A stretch of DNA of 64,000 nt from Massospora cicadina (Eukaryota > Entomophthoromycota > Entomophthoromycetes > Entomophthorales > Entomophthoraceae). How positions within the stretch are numbered: the stretch's first letter is position 1; every line of letters begins with the position of its first letter. This document shows positions 48,558-59,379 of this stretch, piece by piece. The position numbers and the translations under genes are program-made. The stretch covers positions 310,001 to 374,000 of the forward strand of contig JAKSZP010009199.1 in assembly GCA_022478985.1 (NCBI GenBank). The letters are read 5' to 3'. The notes under the pieces were generated by a model that saw only the letters and a program-made list of their open reading frames with translations, had not been told where the DNA came from and did no database searches.

Positions 48558-48599
48558 AGGTCTGCTTCTGAGGCTACCTGGTGAAAATATACTTTCACA

Positions 48600-50700
48600 A
48601 TGATGAATTCATCTAGCAAAGCGAGTCCCTTTTCTGAGGAATCTATGAGTATCTCCCAATGGGTACACTCAAACTGGCAAGATTTGCCTTCAGCTAATAT
48701 AAGCCATATTCAGTTTCAAGATTCTATGGCCTTGGCCACTGAGGACCCTGACCAAACTAATTATCAGATTCAAGCCGCTAATGTAGAGGAAACAGTCAAA
48801 GGCTTGATAAGAGGGGCTATCCAGCCTGGTGCTCGTCCTAATCGCAACTGAGCATCTAAAGTTGCTGACAATATAATGAGTTTATACAATAGAGCGGTGT
48901 TACAGCCTACTGAAGTTGGTGTGGCTAGAACTGAACAGTACCTCCGGCATTACGTACATCCTGCTATATACCATGTACTCCAGATTTTGGGGTTGCATTA
49001 CCTCGATATTCAACGCCAGTTGACTCTGGAGCAACAATTTCACTCTCAACTATCCTCATTCTATGAGACAGCATCTAACTTTGGACGGGATAATCAGGAA
49101 GCAATTCTCAATAATAGAAGAGAAATTAATGAACTTCATAAACCAATTGGTGAGAATTGACAATGGTGTTGTGGCCTACATTGGCCAAAAAATCTCACAA
49201 AAAGTTAGTGCTACTGCTACCCCCATGCAAAACCAAATCTCTACTCTCAAAGCTGAGATTACAAGACAGTTGAGAATATTGAAAGCCCAGAATGATGACC
49301 ATTTCAAGGAACTCGACGTGCTCCTCCAACAACCGATCCAAGTTGTGGATACAATCTGAGCAGGCGAATCTAGCCCTGCTGGTCCTCAAGGACCTCTGGG
49401 CCCACCTAGTTCTCAGTTGATAACTCTGGGACCACCAGGGGAACGTGGTCCTCCTGGTCCAATGGGTCAACAAGGCCTTCTAGGTCCTTCAGGAAGGGAT
49501 GGGTCTCAAGGACCCCATAGGAACTCCAGGTCCCCCAGGCTCCTCACACCCAACATCCAATTCCGATCCTTCCATGCTATTAGTATTTTGGGTACAAGCA
49601 TTAGAAACTCAAATTTGAGCAATAGCTCAATGGTGTTTCTTATCCTTGGAAGGTCTTCCAACTGATCTAAACTACTCCTTAATCAATTTACTGGATGATA
49701 TTAAGAATGCACATCAGCTATGCGATGTAAATCAAACTACTCAAAAAACCTGGTTTGCCTCTTTAACAGCATCCATAAAGCGGTTGGCTGCTAAATGTAA
49801 AGTACTTGAGACCAAGAAAAATGAGATGTTGTCTACAATTACCAACTTAACCTGAGCACCTATGAATGACCATCTCAACCAATAGTTCAAAATCTACAAG
49901 ATGATGTGAACCACTTAAGACAATAGGTTGATAGAGCTCCTCCTCAAGCCCATATTACAGAGTCTGAACCCTCCAAGGCTGGACCCATCACAGTATCGGG
50001 TGTACACGTTTTGAACATGGAACCCACCCTCTTCAAAGCTACCTTCAGAGATAAGTTTGAACCCAGTGAAGGTAGCATCCATTCTTTCCTTTTCGTATAT
50101 GAACGCGCCATGGATGGAGCTACTGATCAGCAGAAGGTCCGCCACATCACCTCTTGTTTAAGTTGGTTCGCGCAAGAGATCATGGTTCCTCATCTAAAGG
50201 TCTGTACTACTTGGGCTCAAGTGAAAACCGCACTCATCAAGGAATTTGAGAGCAACCAAATCCTCTCCAACCAAAAGCAGGCCTTTATGAATATTCAAAT
50301 CAAACGAGGAGAGTCTATTCAGGATTTTGCAAAATGATTCTACCATGAGGCCCAAACTCTGGCCACTTGTGACTGAATTACCATTGATGATGCTATATCA
50401 GCCTTAATGAGTGAGTTCGCTTCTCACACTCAGTTATTATTACATCTGAAGTCCCTAAAACGAAACTTCGGCTCGATTATCAATATTAAGGAAGCACTTA
50501 TGGAAATCCCTAATGGGGTGGTAAATCCAACTTCCTCTAGTAACTCACGTTCTCACATCCATGCAATGCCACCTAAACCTAAATCCAAGGTGAAGAAGGA
50601 GCCGTGTACTTATTGTGGTCTCGTGGGTCATGTGGTGTCTCAAGGTTGGAAAAAACAGGCAGAGGAGTCGAAAAAAGAGGAGTCAGCATAGGGCACGAGG
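48600..50700 (+). pseudogene. gag of element D: coiled coil, collagen-like repeat, capsid, CCHC
   Basis: Start ATG 48600 (MMNSSSKASPFSEESMSISQ). Parts in order: an N-terminal helical region to 49160; a coiled coil (QISTLKAEITRQLRILKAQN, 49230-49310); a collagen-like Gly-X-Y stretch at 49378-49545 with about a dozen triplets such as GPP, GER, GPM and GRD in two blocks; and a second helical linker (49646-49855). The capsid (50011-50470) contains FKATFRDKFEPSEGSIHSFL and VKTALIKEFESNQILSNQKQ. The knuckle at 50604-50660 reads CTYCGLVGHVVSQG, with its last Cys lost. In-frame TGA stops at 48849, 49357, 50335 and 50374 sit where Arg is plausible. Frameshifts occur near 49150 and 49520. The collagen-like part is unusual for a Gag. 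Confidence 0.82.
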
Positions 50701-50879
50701 CTCCCTGTGCTGACCTACCTCAGGTGCCTCAGTCAAAATCTTTTGATTCTTCTACTGATTGTTATGTGGTATCCGCTCCTAGTGAGCTTGATATCCCTGA
50801 TGAATTATCCAACAAAGGCACTATTTCTGCTTATGCTTCTTCTTCTACTTCTAATTCTATTCCATCAATTAATCCCTCG

Positions 50880-51240
50880 GTGTTTTCTATGCCAAACTTT
50901 GGCACTGATTTGACCCGGGTGGAAGTCATTGTGCATAAGGTAAAAGTTTTGGCTATCATTGATAACTGATCGCCCATCAATGTAATCTCGTCCAAACTTA
51001 TGAAGAAGATCAAATTGGCGCCGGACTTGAACCATTCCCAAGACTATGGAACTGCTGGCCCTTCCTACACTAAATCTATAGGAGCCTATTCCTCTCTTCT
51101 GATGCGTCTTGGGAAGCTAGTTGTGCCAGCTCCTGCAGTGGTATTGGATAACAACTGCTACAATCTGCTCTTGGGAACTAAATTTCTCACCAATTTTGAT
51201 GTGATAATCAGTCTTAAGGACAAATAACTATTTTTAATTG
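50880..51240 (+). pseudogene. Aspartic protease of element D
   Basis: VKVLAIIDNxSPINVISSKL: the active site (D-T/S-G-S/A) reads Asp-Asn-stop-Ser, with the Gly codon replaced by TGA at 50967-50969. NCYNLLLGTKFLTNFDVIIS (51150-51220) matches the second half of a retropepsin, the ILG-type strand. Confidence 0.75.
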
Positions 51241-51639
51241 GGTACCGGGTACCTTTAATTCTGCATGATGTTCCCAATACCAAAGGCAAACTTAAGTGAC
51301 GTTTCTGCTTACTGGAATACCCCACTTCTATCTCACATCTCTAATACTGATTCCTGGGTCCAAGGACTATACTTCCACCTCCATCAGTTTGTGCCACCAA
51401 GGGAATGCCGCTATATTCTCACTCTCTGATTACCATTACTCCTAAAGCTCAAGTAATCATTGATACGGGAGTTCAAGTATTTGTACCCAGTGAACATGTG
51501 TTAGAGATCTTTGGTAACCCAAATCCTTCTCATTTGGAGGCTTTAACTTGCCCTGGCATACTTGATCCTGCCTATGATGGAACTTATTTGGTTCTATTGG
51601 CTAATCTCACTTCTCAGCCTTTGTGATTAAATAACAGTA

Positions 51640-53220
51640 AATCCCATCGCCTATGTGAGGCCTAAACCTGTGAGTGACTTATTGTCCTTCTCAGGATGTG
51701 GAGATCTACGCAAATTTGGACTGGAAGATCCCCCTATCATTGCCAGAATTGATGTAAAATTTGAGGATTCACTCACTTCTGAACAACAGCTGGAGGCTGA
51801 GGCTCTGATTGAAGAACATGCGGATATCTTTGCTCAAGGTCCTGGAGATATTGACCTAATGAAAGAAGTACAGCATCAGGTGAAAACTGAAGATACTCCC
51901 CCTATCTGAGCTCAACCATATCGCAAATCCAAAGTCAAGGAGGCTCAGGTCTCAGTGGAGCTGAAGCAACTTCTCGATTCTGGACTATTAACGCCTTCTA
52001 AAAGTCCCTGGGCTTCCTCTCTACTACTCATCCAGAAGAAAGATGGGGGCCACCAAGTAGCTATAGACTATCGTTGACCTAATGCTGTTACTCAGAAGAA
52101 TTCTTATCCTCTTCCTCGCATAGATGACTCCTTGAGGCTATTGTCTGGGTCCCAATATTTCTCATCTATGGACCTTGTAAGTGGTTATTGGCAAATTAAT
52201 CTTGCACTGGAAGAACGTCAAAAATGTGCTTTGATCTCTAGTGAGGGGTTATTTGAGCCTACTCATATGCCACAAGGGCTTTGCAATGCCCCTGCTACTT
52301 TTCAACGAGCTATGGATGACTTGTTTGGGGATTTGAATCTTTTATGTGTTTTAGTATATCTAGATGATGTTACTGTTTTTTCACGCACTTTTAATGAGCA
52401 TTTGGCTCATTTTAAGGAAGTTTTTGGCTGACTGCGTCATGCTTCTCTTAAGCTTAAACCATCAAAGTGTGCTTTTTTAAGACTGAGATGGAATTTTTAG
52501 GACTCAAGGTTAAATGCGAGGGTATTTTACCCTTATCTAAGGTACAAGCTATTTTGGACATGCTTGTTCCCAAAAGCTTACGCGATATCCAAGTATTTTT
52601 AGATATAGTCAGTTATTACTGACAATTCATCCCACATTTTGTAGAAATTGCAGAGCTTCTAGTTTATTTATTGCATAAAGAAGCTCCTTTTGTATAGGAA
52701 GACTCCCAGCAACAATTCTTCGATCTGTTGCACTAAGCCTAATGAGTGCACCTATCTTATCCCATCCTGACTTTTCTTTTTTTGGTACTAGATGGTCCCA
52801 ACCCAAGGGGGATTCATCGATGTACCATCCTGACTTTTCCAAACCATTTATTCTATTTACTGACGCCTGTGATATTGCTATTGGAGCCATTCTGCCTCAA
52901 AATGATACCAACCTGGTTTATCACCTCATCACGTACTAGAGTAAAACCCTTTCTAAGGCTGAATGCAATTATAGTGTTTCTGAGAGAGAATGCCTTGCAG
53001 TTTTGTCCGCCATCAAGAATTTAGGCCCTTATCTCTATGGAAAGCATTTCACTATAGTCACGGATCATGCTTCCTTGAAGTGGTTGCAACAAAATGAAGG
53101 ATCCAGATGGGCGCTTAGCTAGATGGGCTCTAAAGCTCCAGAATAATGACTTTACTATTCAACATCACGCTGGCGCTATTAATCAAATTGCTGATGGCCT
53201 TTCTCAATTGCCTATCTTAA
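51640..53220 (+). pseudogene. Reverse transcriptase-RNase H of element D
   Basis: After LEAEALIEEHADIFA, the RT reads SVELKQLLDSGLLTPSKSPW and QKKDGGHQVAIDYRxPNAVT. FSSMDLVSGYWQINLALEER follows, then MPQGLCNAPATFQRAMDDLF. The YLDD box at 52357-52368 is intact. LKLKPSKCAFL follows. RNase H reads FILFTDACDIAIGAILPQ, CNYSVSERECLAVLSAIKNL and TDHASLKWL, then DFTIQHHAGAINQIADGLSQ. Stops at 51907, 52075, 52429 and 52620 are all TGA at sites where gypsy RTs usually have Arg. There are a frameshift near 52480 and several in 52650-53100. The core is the best preserved RT in the window. Confidence 0.92.
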
Positions 53221-53299
53221 CACTATTCTCTGCAGAGGAGGATCGCATTTATGACCTGATTGGTAGACCTGAGCTCTGTTTCCATGAATCTAAATATGT

Positions 53300-54240
53300 T
53301 GTCTCGAAGTTACAATCCTTGACTGAAGACACTCAGGTCAAAGAAGGTTCACTGTACAAAAAGTCAGGCTCTAATTGGTTTCCCTTTATTAAGCCTTCTT
53401 TGGGGACTGATACTATCATGGAGGCCCACCAAACTGTAGGCCATGGAGCTGTCTCTAAGACCCTCCAGTGGTTAAAAATCATTGTTACTGGTATAACATG
53501 CTGGAATCTGTACATGATGTACTAGAGTTGTGCCTTAAATGCCAACAACAACGTGGAGGAAATATGATGTTCCAACACCAAATTATAGGACCCTCAGAAC
53601 CCTTCTCTACTGTGAGCATTGATGTGGTGGGTCCTCTCCCTACGGCCAACTATGGGCATCGAATTATTCTATTAGCTATTGATTATTTTTCTAAATGGAT
53701 TGAAGCTATCTCAGTCTCCACGGTTACCGCTAAGGCTACTGCATCTTTCCTTTTTAAACAAGTTTTCACCAGGCATGGCAGCCCAAAAGTCCTGTTATCA
53801 GATAATGGGACCAATTTCATTTCTCAGGTGGTAGCTGAGCTTACTAAATTAATGGGTACCTAATAGTCACCTATGTCCCCATATAATCTTTCTACTAATG
53901 GTGTGGTCAAATGAGCCAACGGTACCCTAGTAGCCATTCTTCAAAAGATGGCTTCCAATGATCCTTGTAGGTGGAACTTTAACTTACCCAGTGCGATGTT
54001 AGCTTATAGAGTTAGCTACCATTGTATTATTGGAATGTCTCCATTTAAAGCTTTATATGGTAGGGAACCTATCCTCCCTTCAAGCGTACAACCTATACTT
54101 GAAGAGGCCACCTCACAAACCAATGATTTAGTGATGAAGAGACTGGCTGATGAAATAATCTGATTACAAGAATTAGCTTCAAGTTCTATTGCTGCTACCA
54201 CCTTGAAGGAAGGAAACTGAACCAACGCTAATAGACCTAT
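53300..54240 (+). pseudogene. Integrase of element D
   Basis: Zinc-binding part: HQTVGHGAVSKTLQWLK and LCLKCQQQRGG (53430-53560). Catalytic core: VSIDVVGPLPTANYGHRIIL (53610-53660), LLSDNGTNFISQVV (53790-53830), and VVKxANGTL (53899-53930), where the third acidic residue has become Lys and the following Arg a TGA. FKALYGREPILPSSVQP follows. The frame from 53468 to 53863 is open for 131 codons. No chromodomain downstream. Confidence 0.88.
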
Positions 54241-54451
54241 GTTACCAGAATATTAAGTCGGAGACCTTGTACTCTTTTACCACCATAGGCTGGGAGGAAG
54301 AATTCATAAACTGGACCCCTTGTGGGCTGTTCCTTACCATATTATCTATTGTCAGGATGTTAAATACTCCATTGCCTCTATTGATACTGGTATTGTTATT
54401 AATAGAGTGCATAGTAGGTTTCTTCGCAAGTATGTGCCCCCTAGGCAAGAC

Positions 54452-54465
54452 CTTGAGGGGGGCAT
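54452..54465 (+). other. Polypurine tract of element D
   Basis: CTTGAGGGGGGCAT immediately before the 3' LTR at 54466. Confidence 0.72.
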
Positions 54466-55075
54466 TGTTGGAGATACAACTAGGATGACCGAAAATATTC
54501 TAGATAGAGATTCAATATCTCAGTCTAAAAAGATGGAGAAATCTAAACCTAATATTCCTCAATCTCAAATTGATTGAAAAAAGACTCTTTGGAGTTATTG
54601 ACCTCCTAAATTTAATCAGCCTAAAGTAACTCAGTAATTTGAGATGACCAAGCAATTCGAAATGATTAATCATTTTGAAAGGGCTAGGCCTCATTAATAA
54701 GGCCAATCACATTTAACTAGAGCTTTATTAAATATGATCATAGCTAATATTATAATAATATTAATGAACAACAATATTGGCCTCTGGTAGGAAAAATCTT
54801 ACCTCAGGCAGATCAAGGACATCATCACGAAGAACCCTTACAATTTCCCTAAAAAATCTCTAGTCTTTAATCAATAAAGTACCCAAATTCTCATCTCGCA
54901 TAGTTTAATTTTGGTCTATTTGCTTACAGGATTCTGTATTTCCAATTGGAAGCAACTATAGCAATGGAACTAATAACTTCATTGCAATTGAGTCAATCTT
55001 TGCTAGAGCCACAGAACTAATATTTTTGTAGCCTTCGTCACGCCTGCTTATAGAATTTCTCACGAAATTCCAATA
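54466..55075 (+). repeat. 3' LTR of element D
   Basis: 610 bp, TGTTGGAGATACAACTAGG to TTCCAATA, followed by CCAGC. It is the intact counterpart of the 5' LTR split by LINE L and fixes the LINE insertion point exactly. Confidence 0.92.
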
Positions 55076-55080
55076 CCAGC

Positions 55081-55800
55081 ATGGACCCCATTTAATCCAA
55101 AACCCACCCAGCCACCCAATCCAGCCCACCCATATGCCAATCAACCTATCGTCTTCAACCAAAATCCCTGGGACTATTTGGAGGAAGTTGATGATTTGGG
55201 AAATCTTATCCCAAACTCAGTAGAGGCCCCAGGCCTTGAAATGTACCTAAATGCAGAATATGCAGCTCAATTCCCAACTCGTTGCTATGCTCTACACTCA
55301 GATGTGGATGAATTCTGAAGTGACCACCAACTCACCAAAGAGGCTGTTGCCTCCCCTGATTGTCGCCCCTCCAAAAGTTGTAGAGAAATCAGTTGCAGTC
55401 TTGGCCAATGGGGTATCCGCACCTGTCCTTCCACCATGCAACAAATTCATAAAAAAATTCTTCAATTCCAACAAGTTGCCCACAAGGCAGTATAAAAATT
55501 TGCAATGGTCACAAAATTTGGCCCAAGAACCGCATTACCAGCAACAACATCGCCACCTTTACCACACTACCCAAAGTTCACCTTGAGGATGAAAAATCCC
55601 TTTCCAAATATATCACAACCCTCCTCATACTAAATTCAAGCTTCCTGAGCCACTTTGCTACCTTAACCCCCATTTTGAGGATGCACCCATACCCATGCTC
55701 TCAGCGCTCTGCCATACAATGTCAAACACAGAGGAGGAAGATGAGCCTCCTGATCCCAACACACCCCACACCATGAATGCATAGCGGTTTAGTTCATCTG
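55081..55800 (+). pseudogene. ORF1p-like protein of element J, second part
   Basis: Continues J's protein after D. It is Pro/Asn-rich at first (PFNPKPTQPPNPAHPYANQP, near 55089-55147), then has an acidic stretch (DYLEEVDDLGNLIPN). The end, PIPMLSALCHTMSNTEEEDE then PPDPNTPHTMNA, stops near 55786. Element K ends with a similar acidic, Pro-rich tail. No enzyme motif. Helical heptads are possible but not clear. Confidence 0.6.
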
Positions 55801-55972
55801 ACTTGGTTGGTTAATTTTATTTTTTATTTTTTATTTTTTTCGATTTGGTTTGAGTGATCCGCTCATCTCTTTCTGTTTGTTTAAATTATAGCATAGTATT
55901 TTTTGCTCCTCAGAGCTTGTTAATGTCCATCCACTGGTTGGCTTGCCTCAGTTAAATAAAACATAATTTAAT

Positions 55973-56969
55973 CTAAGTTGCAATTGGGCGGAAAGAATAT
56001 ACCCAGGAGGAGACAATCCATCAAGAAGTCAGTTCTATACTGATATAATCCAGGGATCAAAAGGCATACATGATATACTTCTGAATGCCACCACTCAATT
56101 TGAGGTGAAACATACAGTAACTAGCCAAAAGGCATCCTATTGGGTTTTAATCCGCATAAGGTGGCTAAGAATAGCCATTTTGGTTAGACAATCTTCCATG
56201 TTATCATTATGTAAGTGTGGAAAGCTGCCATTATGACTGAACATAAATGAACATCATGAACATCATTAATTTCAAAACCAGCGAAGAAGTAAAAGTGGGA
56301 CAATTGTCAAGGGAGACTTGCCAAGAGTCAAGCACCCCATTGCAATGCCTTATTCCTAAAGTAGACTTTGGTGCCTAATAGAAGTATCCATGACTATATT
56401 TTGTGGACCAGGGTCAAAAAGTCGTTCAAATTTGGCCCTAGTTCCCTCACATGACTGGCTACGTCAAGGGGTGTTTAGGTATTTGCAAGAATGCTGAATA
56501 GGCTGAGGCAGTGAATGAAAATTAAGGGTGAAGATAAACTCTTCCAAGAGATCTCCATCTAAAGTAAAAGCCCCTGATTATAAGTTTTGCTCCTAAGGGT
56601 TGAGGACGCAGCTGAACTGTTCATTTTCTGTAAGTAAAGTTGGAAGAGAATGTAGGCTATACCTGTTTTATTGTCCAAATTGAGCAGCAGTTTTGTGCTT
56701 AATAACCTCCAAAATAATCATATCTTGTTAAATAGAGATCTCAACAGTTGAAAAAGGAACTAACTGGCTCAAACGTGGTTCTCACATGGAACCTAACACC
56801 AGTTGTAGCCTCATTAATCATGACAATCATATTTTTTGGTGTCACTCTATGAGGTTAATATTCTCCACTTAATGGCTCAAGCAGAGGATTATTATTAACG
56901 GTTTTTGAGAAGAAAATCGGGACTTACAGGGTTTTTATTTCATCTAAGTAAGGATAATTTCATAGATAT
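55973..56969. other. Stretch with no recognised gene (candidate 3' internal part of element G)
   Basis: AT-rich, all frames closed by stops. No integrase or chromodomain end, and no clear polypurine tract before 56970. If element G spans 26850-58622, this would be its last internal segment. Confidence 0.3.
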
Positions 56970-58622
56970 TGGTGATTGACTCATATAACAAACCCTTTAA
57001 GAAAACCATAAAAAATAGTATATTACTTGCATTGGCGGATTCCTTGATCCTTCCAAAGTTAAAAGCATAATCTGATGTATTAGCTCATTTCAAAACTGGC
57101 TTAATTAGCTCGCCCACTTCCCAATTAGTGTTGCTTATCTTAAGCTATGATATAATGGATAATGCCTAATTGTAAGGCTCTTTGGTGCAAAGTGGTCTTA
57201 CAGATTAAACATAAGTGCACCTTTCTAAATCATTACATCAACACTGGTGCACTGAGGGGAAATTGTGGTATCAAATTTTTTAATTGACAAAAGATTTAAT
57301 GAAACATGGATAAACTAAATTAGGGCATACCTTTTTCTATGAGAGCCCTGCTGACGTCCCAATTTTGGTACATTAAGTCTCATATCTATAAATCTATCTC
57401 TTATTTAGTGTTATTCATCATATGTATGATGAAGCTCTTATTTGTGGTTTTAAGACAATTCAACGTTGACTGAATTCCACTATTGCACCCAAAATCCTGC
57501 CAATTATGATGGCAAATTAGCCTTTAATTGGTCAGGCTTAAATGTTTTTATAACAGTTGGTTTTGACAAATTATTGCATTTTAGCTTAATTTGGATTTTC
57601 CAAATCCCAAGCCAATTGATTTAAAAGTTTTTATGCTTTTTGTCAGTTTTGAGAGCTTGGTTGTGCCTCACCTAGATTATTGATTAGGCTTTCAAGAGCC
57701 TAATTAATGGTTTGGTTGAGGCTCTGGAAGGGCGACCTTTAATGTCAAGGACACGAAATTCAGAATTTTGTTCAGAATTCTTCTTCATGAGTTTCTTCCC
57801 CAAGCTGGGCTACCCCTGTGGCTTTGAGGCCACCCTTATCTCTTCTTATGGCGGATTGTGGCTCCTAACTATTGGGATATGCTCAAAAGCGACAATTTTA
57901 TTCAATATTAGTCAAATAAGTTTGGTTCTGGGGTGTTCTACCTCGCTTACCTAATTAATCTTTTTCCTTGTTCTGAGTCTTTTTAGTTAAGAGATTTAGT
58001 TGTCCAACCTTGTGCTGGATAATCTCTTAGGCGTTGAGGATTGAGCCAAATTGAGGTAATATGGCGATCAGGAATTGGGAGCTTCCCGAACATGACAATT
58101 ATGAAGTCAATAAGAGTGCTTTGCTGAATTGGGTAAGCTATTCATAGCCATTGACATGACCAGATAAGTATTAGCATGGTATTAATAAACTCATCTAATA
58201 GATGAATATGATCAGGAGATGCTTTAGTGGTATAAAATACTGGCACTTGGACAACTGCTAAAAAACATCTTAGCATCACTTTGTTTTCTATTGTCAATAA
58301 TCCATCAAAATCTATTATCCACTATATCAATATAATTAACAGTTACATAGTAGTGTATACGCGACCATACTTCCTAAAGAAAGCACTTAACTTGTCTGCT
58401 TGCTGGAGAAATAGTTCAATTGTATTAAAGGTATTTTATTTTTACAAAGACAGAAGGTCTAGTGTTTTTATATAGCCAATAGAATTAAATACGGTGAGTG
58501 TACTGAATATACTTGGCCTTTTCAACAATTATTGGATTATATAATCCTCAATTATGAACAGTAGTAACTTTTTTTCAAGTCTATATCTGTAAGAGAGTGT
58601 CTGTAACTCTCTCATTCTCAGA
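56970..58622 (+). repeat. LTR-like repeat, copy 2 (candidate 3' LTR of element G)
   Basis: TGGTGATTGACTCATATAAC onward matches copy 1 at 26850 in the same order, including ACTTGCATTGGCGGAT, TTAGCTCGCCCACTTC and GGTATAAAATACTGGCAC. It contains about 540 bp (roughly 57545-58085) absent from copy 1. It lacks copy 1's 1.2-kb insertion. Corrected length is about 1.1 kb. The 3' edge is approximate. A short inverted repeat, AGAGAGTGTCTGTAACTCTCT, lies at 58592-58612. Confidence 0.58.
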
Positions 58623-59379
58623 ATGCTGGTGCAGGATGCAAAGTCATACTGCCAGGTTCTGGTCATTAGTAAGATTGAACAGTGCACTGCAGAGGATGCC
58701 AGAGCAAAAGGGACCCAGGGTAAGAGTGTACAACGCGGAGTATACTATTAAATAACAAACAAACAACAAAACTTGGGTGGATCCCAAATGGGAGTCCATT
58801 AATAAGCGGAGATTGGTGCCAGAGTGCTTGGGTGTTCCAATCTGGAGGGGACCAGGGCGGCCCAGAGCTGAACCAGATACTATAGTTAATTTTGCCAAGA
58901 TAAAATTTCCAATGTTGTTGGAGACCTCCTCAAGGAGGTCAACACACAGATTCACCCAAGGGACCATTAAAACGTAAAGCTTAATGGGAAATTTTATTTA
59001 TGAAGTCGACCAACATGGATTGTTAATCTCATGAAACATAATTAAAAAAAGGGGGCGAGTTTTTTGATTGGAGGAAGTGGTGCTAAGCCTAAGAATCTTC
59101 AATAGGCGCACGCACCATTGTCCAGGGTACTATAATTTGAAATGACAAACTCAAAACTATGGATTGTAGCTGGACTTGTACTGGACTGGTAATATTGTAA
59201 ATTAAATGGGTTACAAAACCCTGTTCCTTAAGCAACCGTAATGAACCATTAGGATTTAGAACGTAGCTGTTGCGTTTTAACGCCAGGACTGTAATGCTGG
59301 GCTGAGCATCATGCACATTTTTCAGAATCAACCTGGGCATATCTCTCCTGTATCCAGCGTTGGTCTAAGGTATGTCTAA
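58623..59379. other. Stretch with no recognised gene
   Basis: Lies between LTR-like copy 2 and the integrase of element M. TGGTGCAGGATGCAAAG near 58625 could be a primer-binding site if copy 2 were a 5' LTR. The following 300 bp have a leader-like composition. Minus-strand frames at 58644-58967 and 59089-59340 show no known motif. Confidence 0.3.

Larger units (their letters stand above)
42643..55075 (+). mobile_element. Element D: Ty3/gypsy retrotransposon with collagen-like Gag, nested in J
   Basis: LTRs at 42643-43166 plus 48455-48542 (5', split by LINE L) and 54466-55075 (3', 610 bp). Without the LINE and its extra target copy the element is about 7.1 kb. The LTR start is TGTTGGAGATACAAC in the 3' copy and decayed to TTTTAGAGATACAAC in the 5' copy. 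The end is CCAATA. Flanks CCAGA (42638-42642) and CCAGC (55076-55080) are a near-perfect 5-bp target-site duplication. It carries gag, protease, RT, RNase H and integrase but no chromodomain. Confidence 0.9.
41599..55962 (+). mobile_element. Element J: second ORF1-only LINE-like element, split by element D
   Basis: Left half 41599-42642 and right half 55081-55962 give a 1,926-bp element once D is removed, close to element I's 1,890 bp. It starts near GGGTTTTTTCTGCTCAATAA, like element I. Flanks ATAATTTAAT (41589-41598 and 55963-55972) may be a 10-bp target-site duplication, although the AT-rich setting weakens this. It ends CACTGGTTGGCTTGCCTCAG followed by TTAAATAAAACA, the tail shared with the SINE and element K. 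No endonuclease or RT. Confidence 0.7.

Noticed and set aside
48849..54220. TGA read as Arg by an alternative genetic code
   Set aside because: TGA recurs at Arg sites, but frameshifts, TAA/TAG stops and lost catalytic residues occur as well, so decay of CGA codons explains it without recoding.
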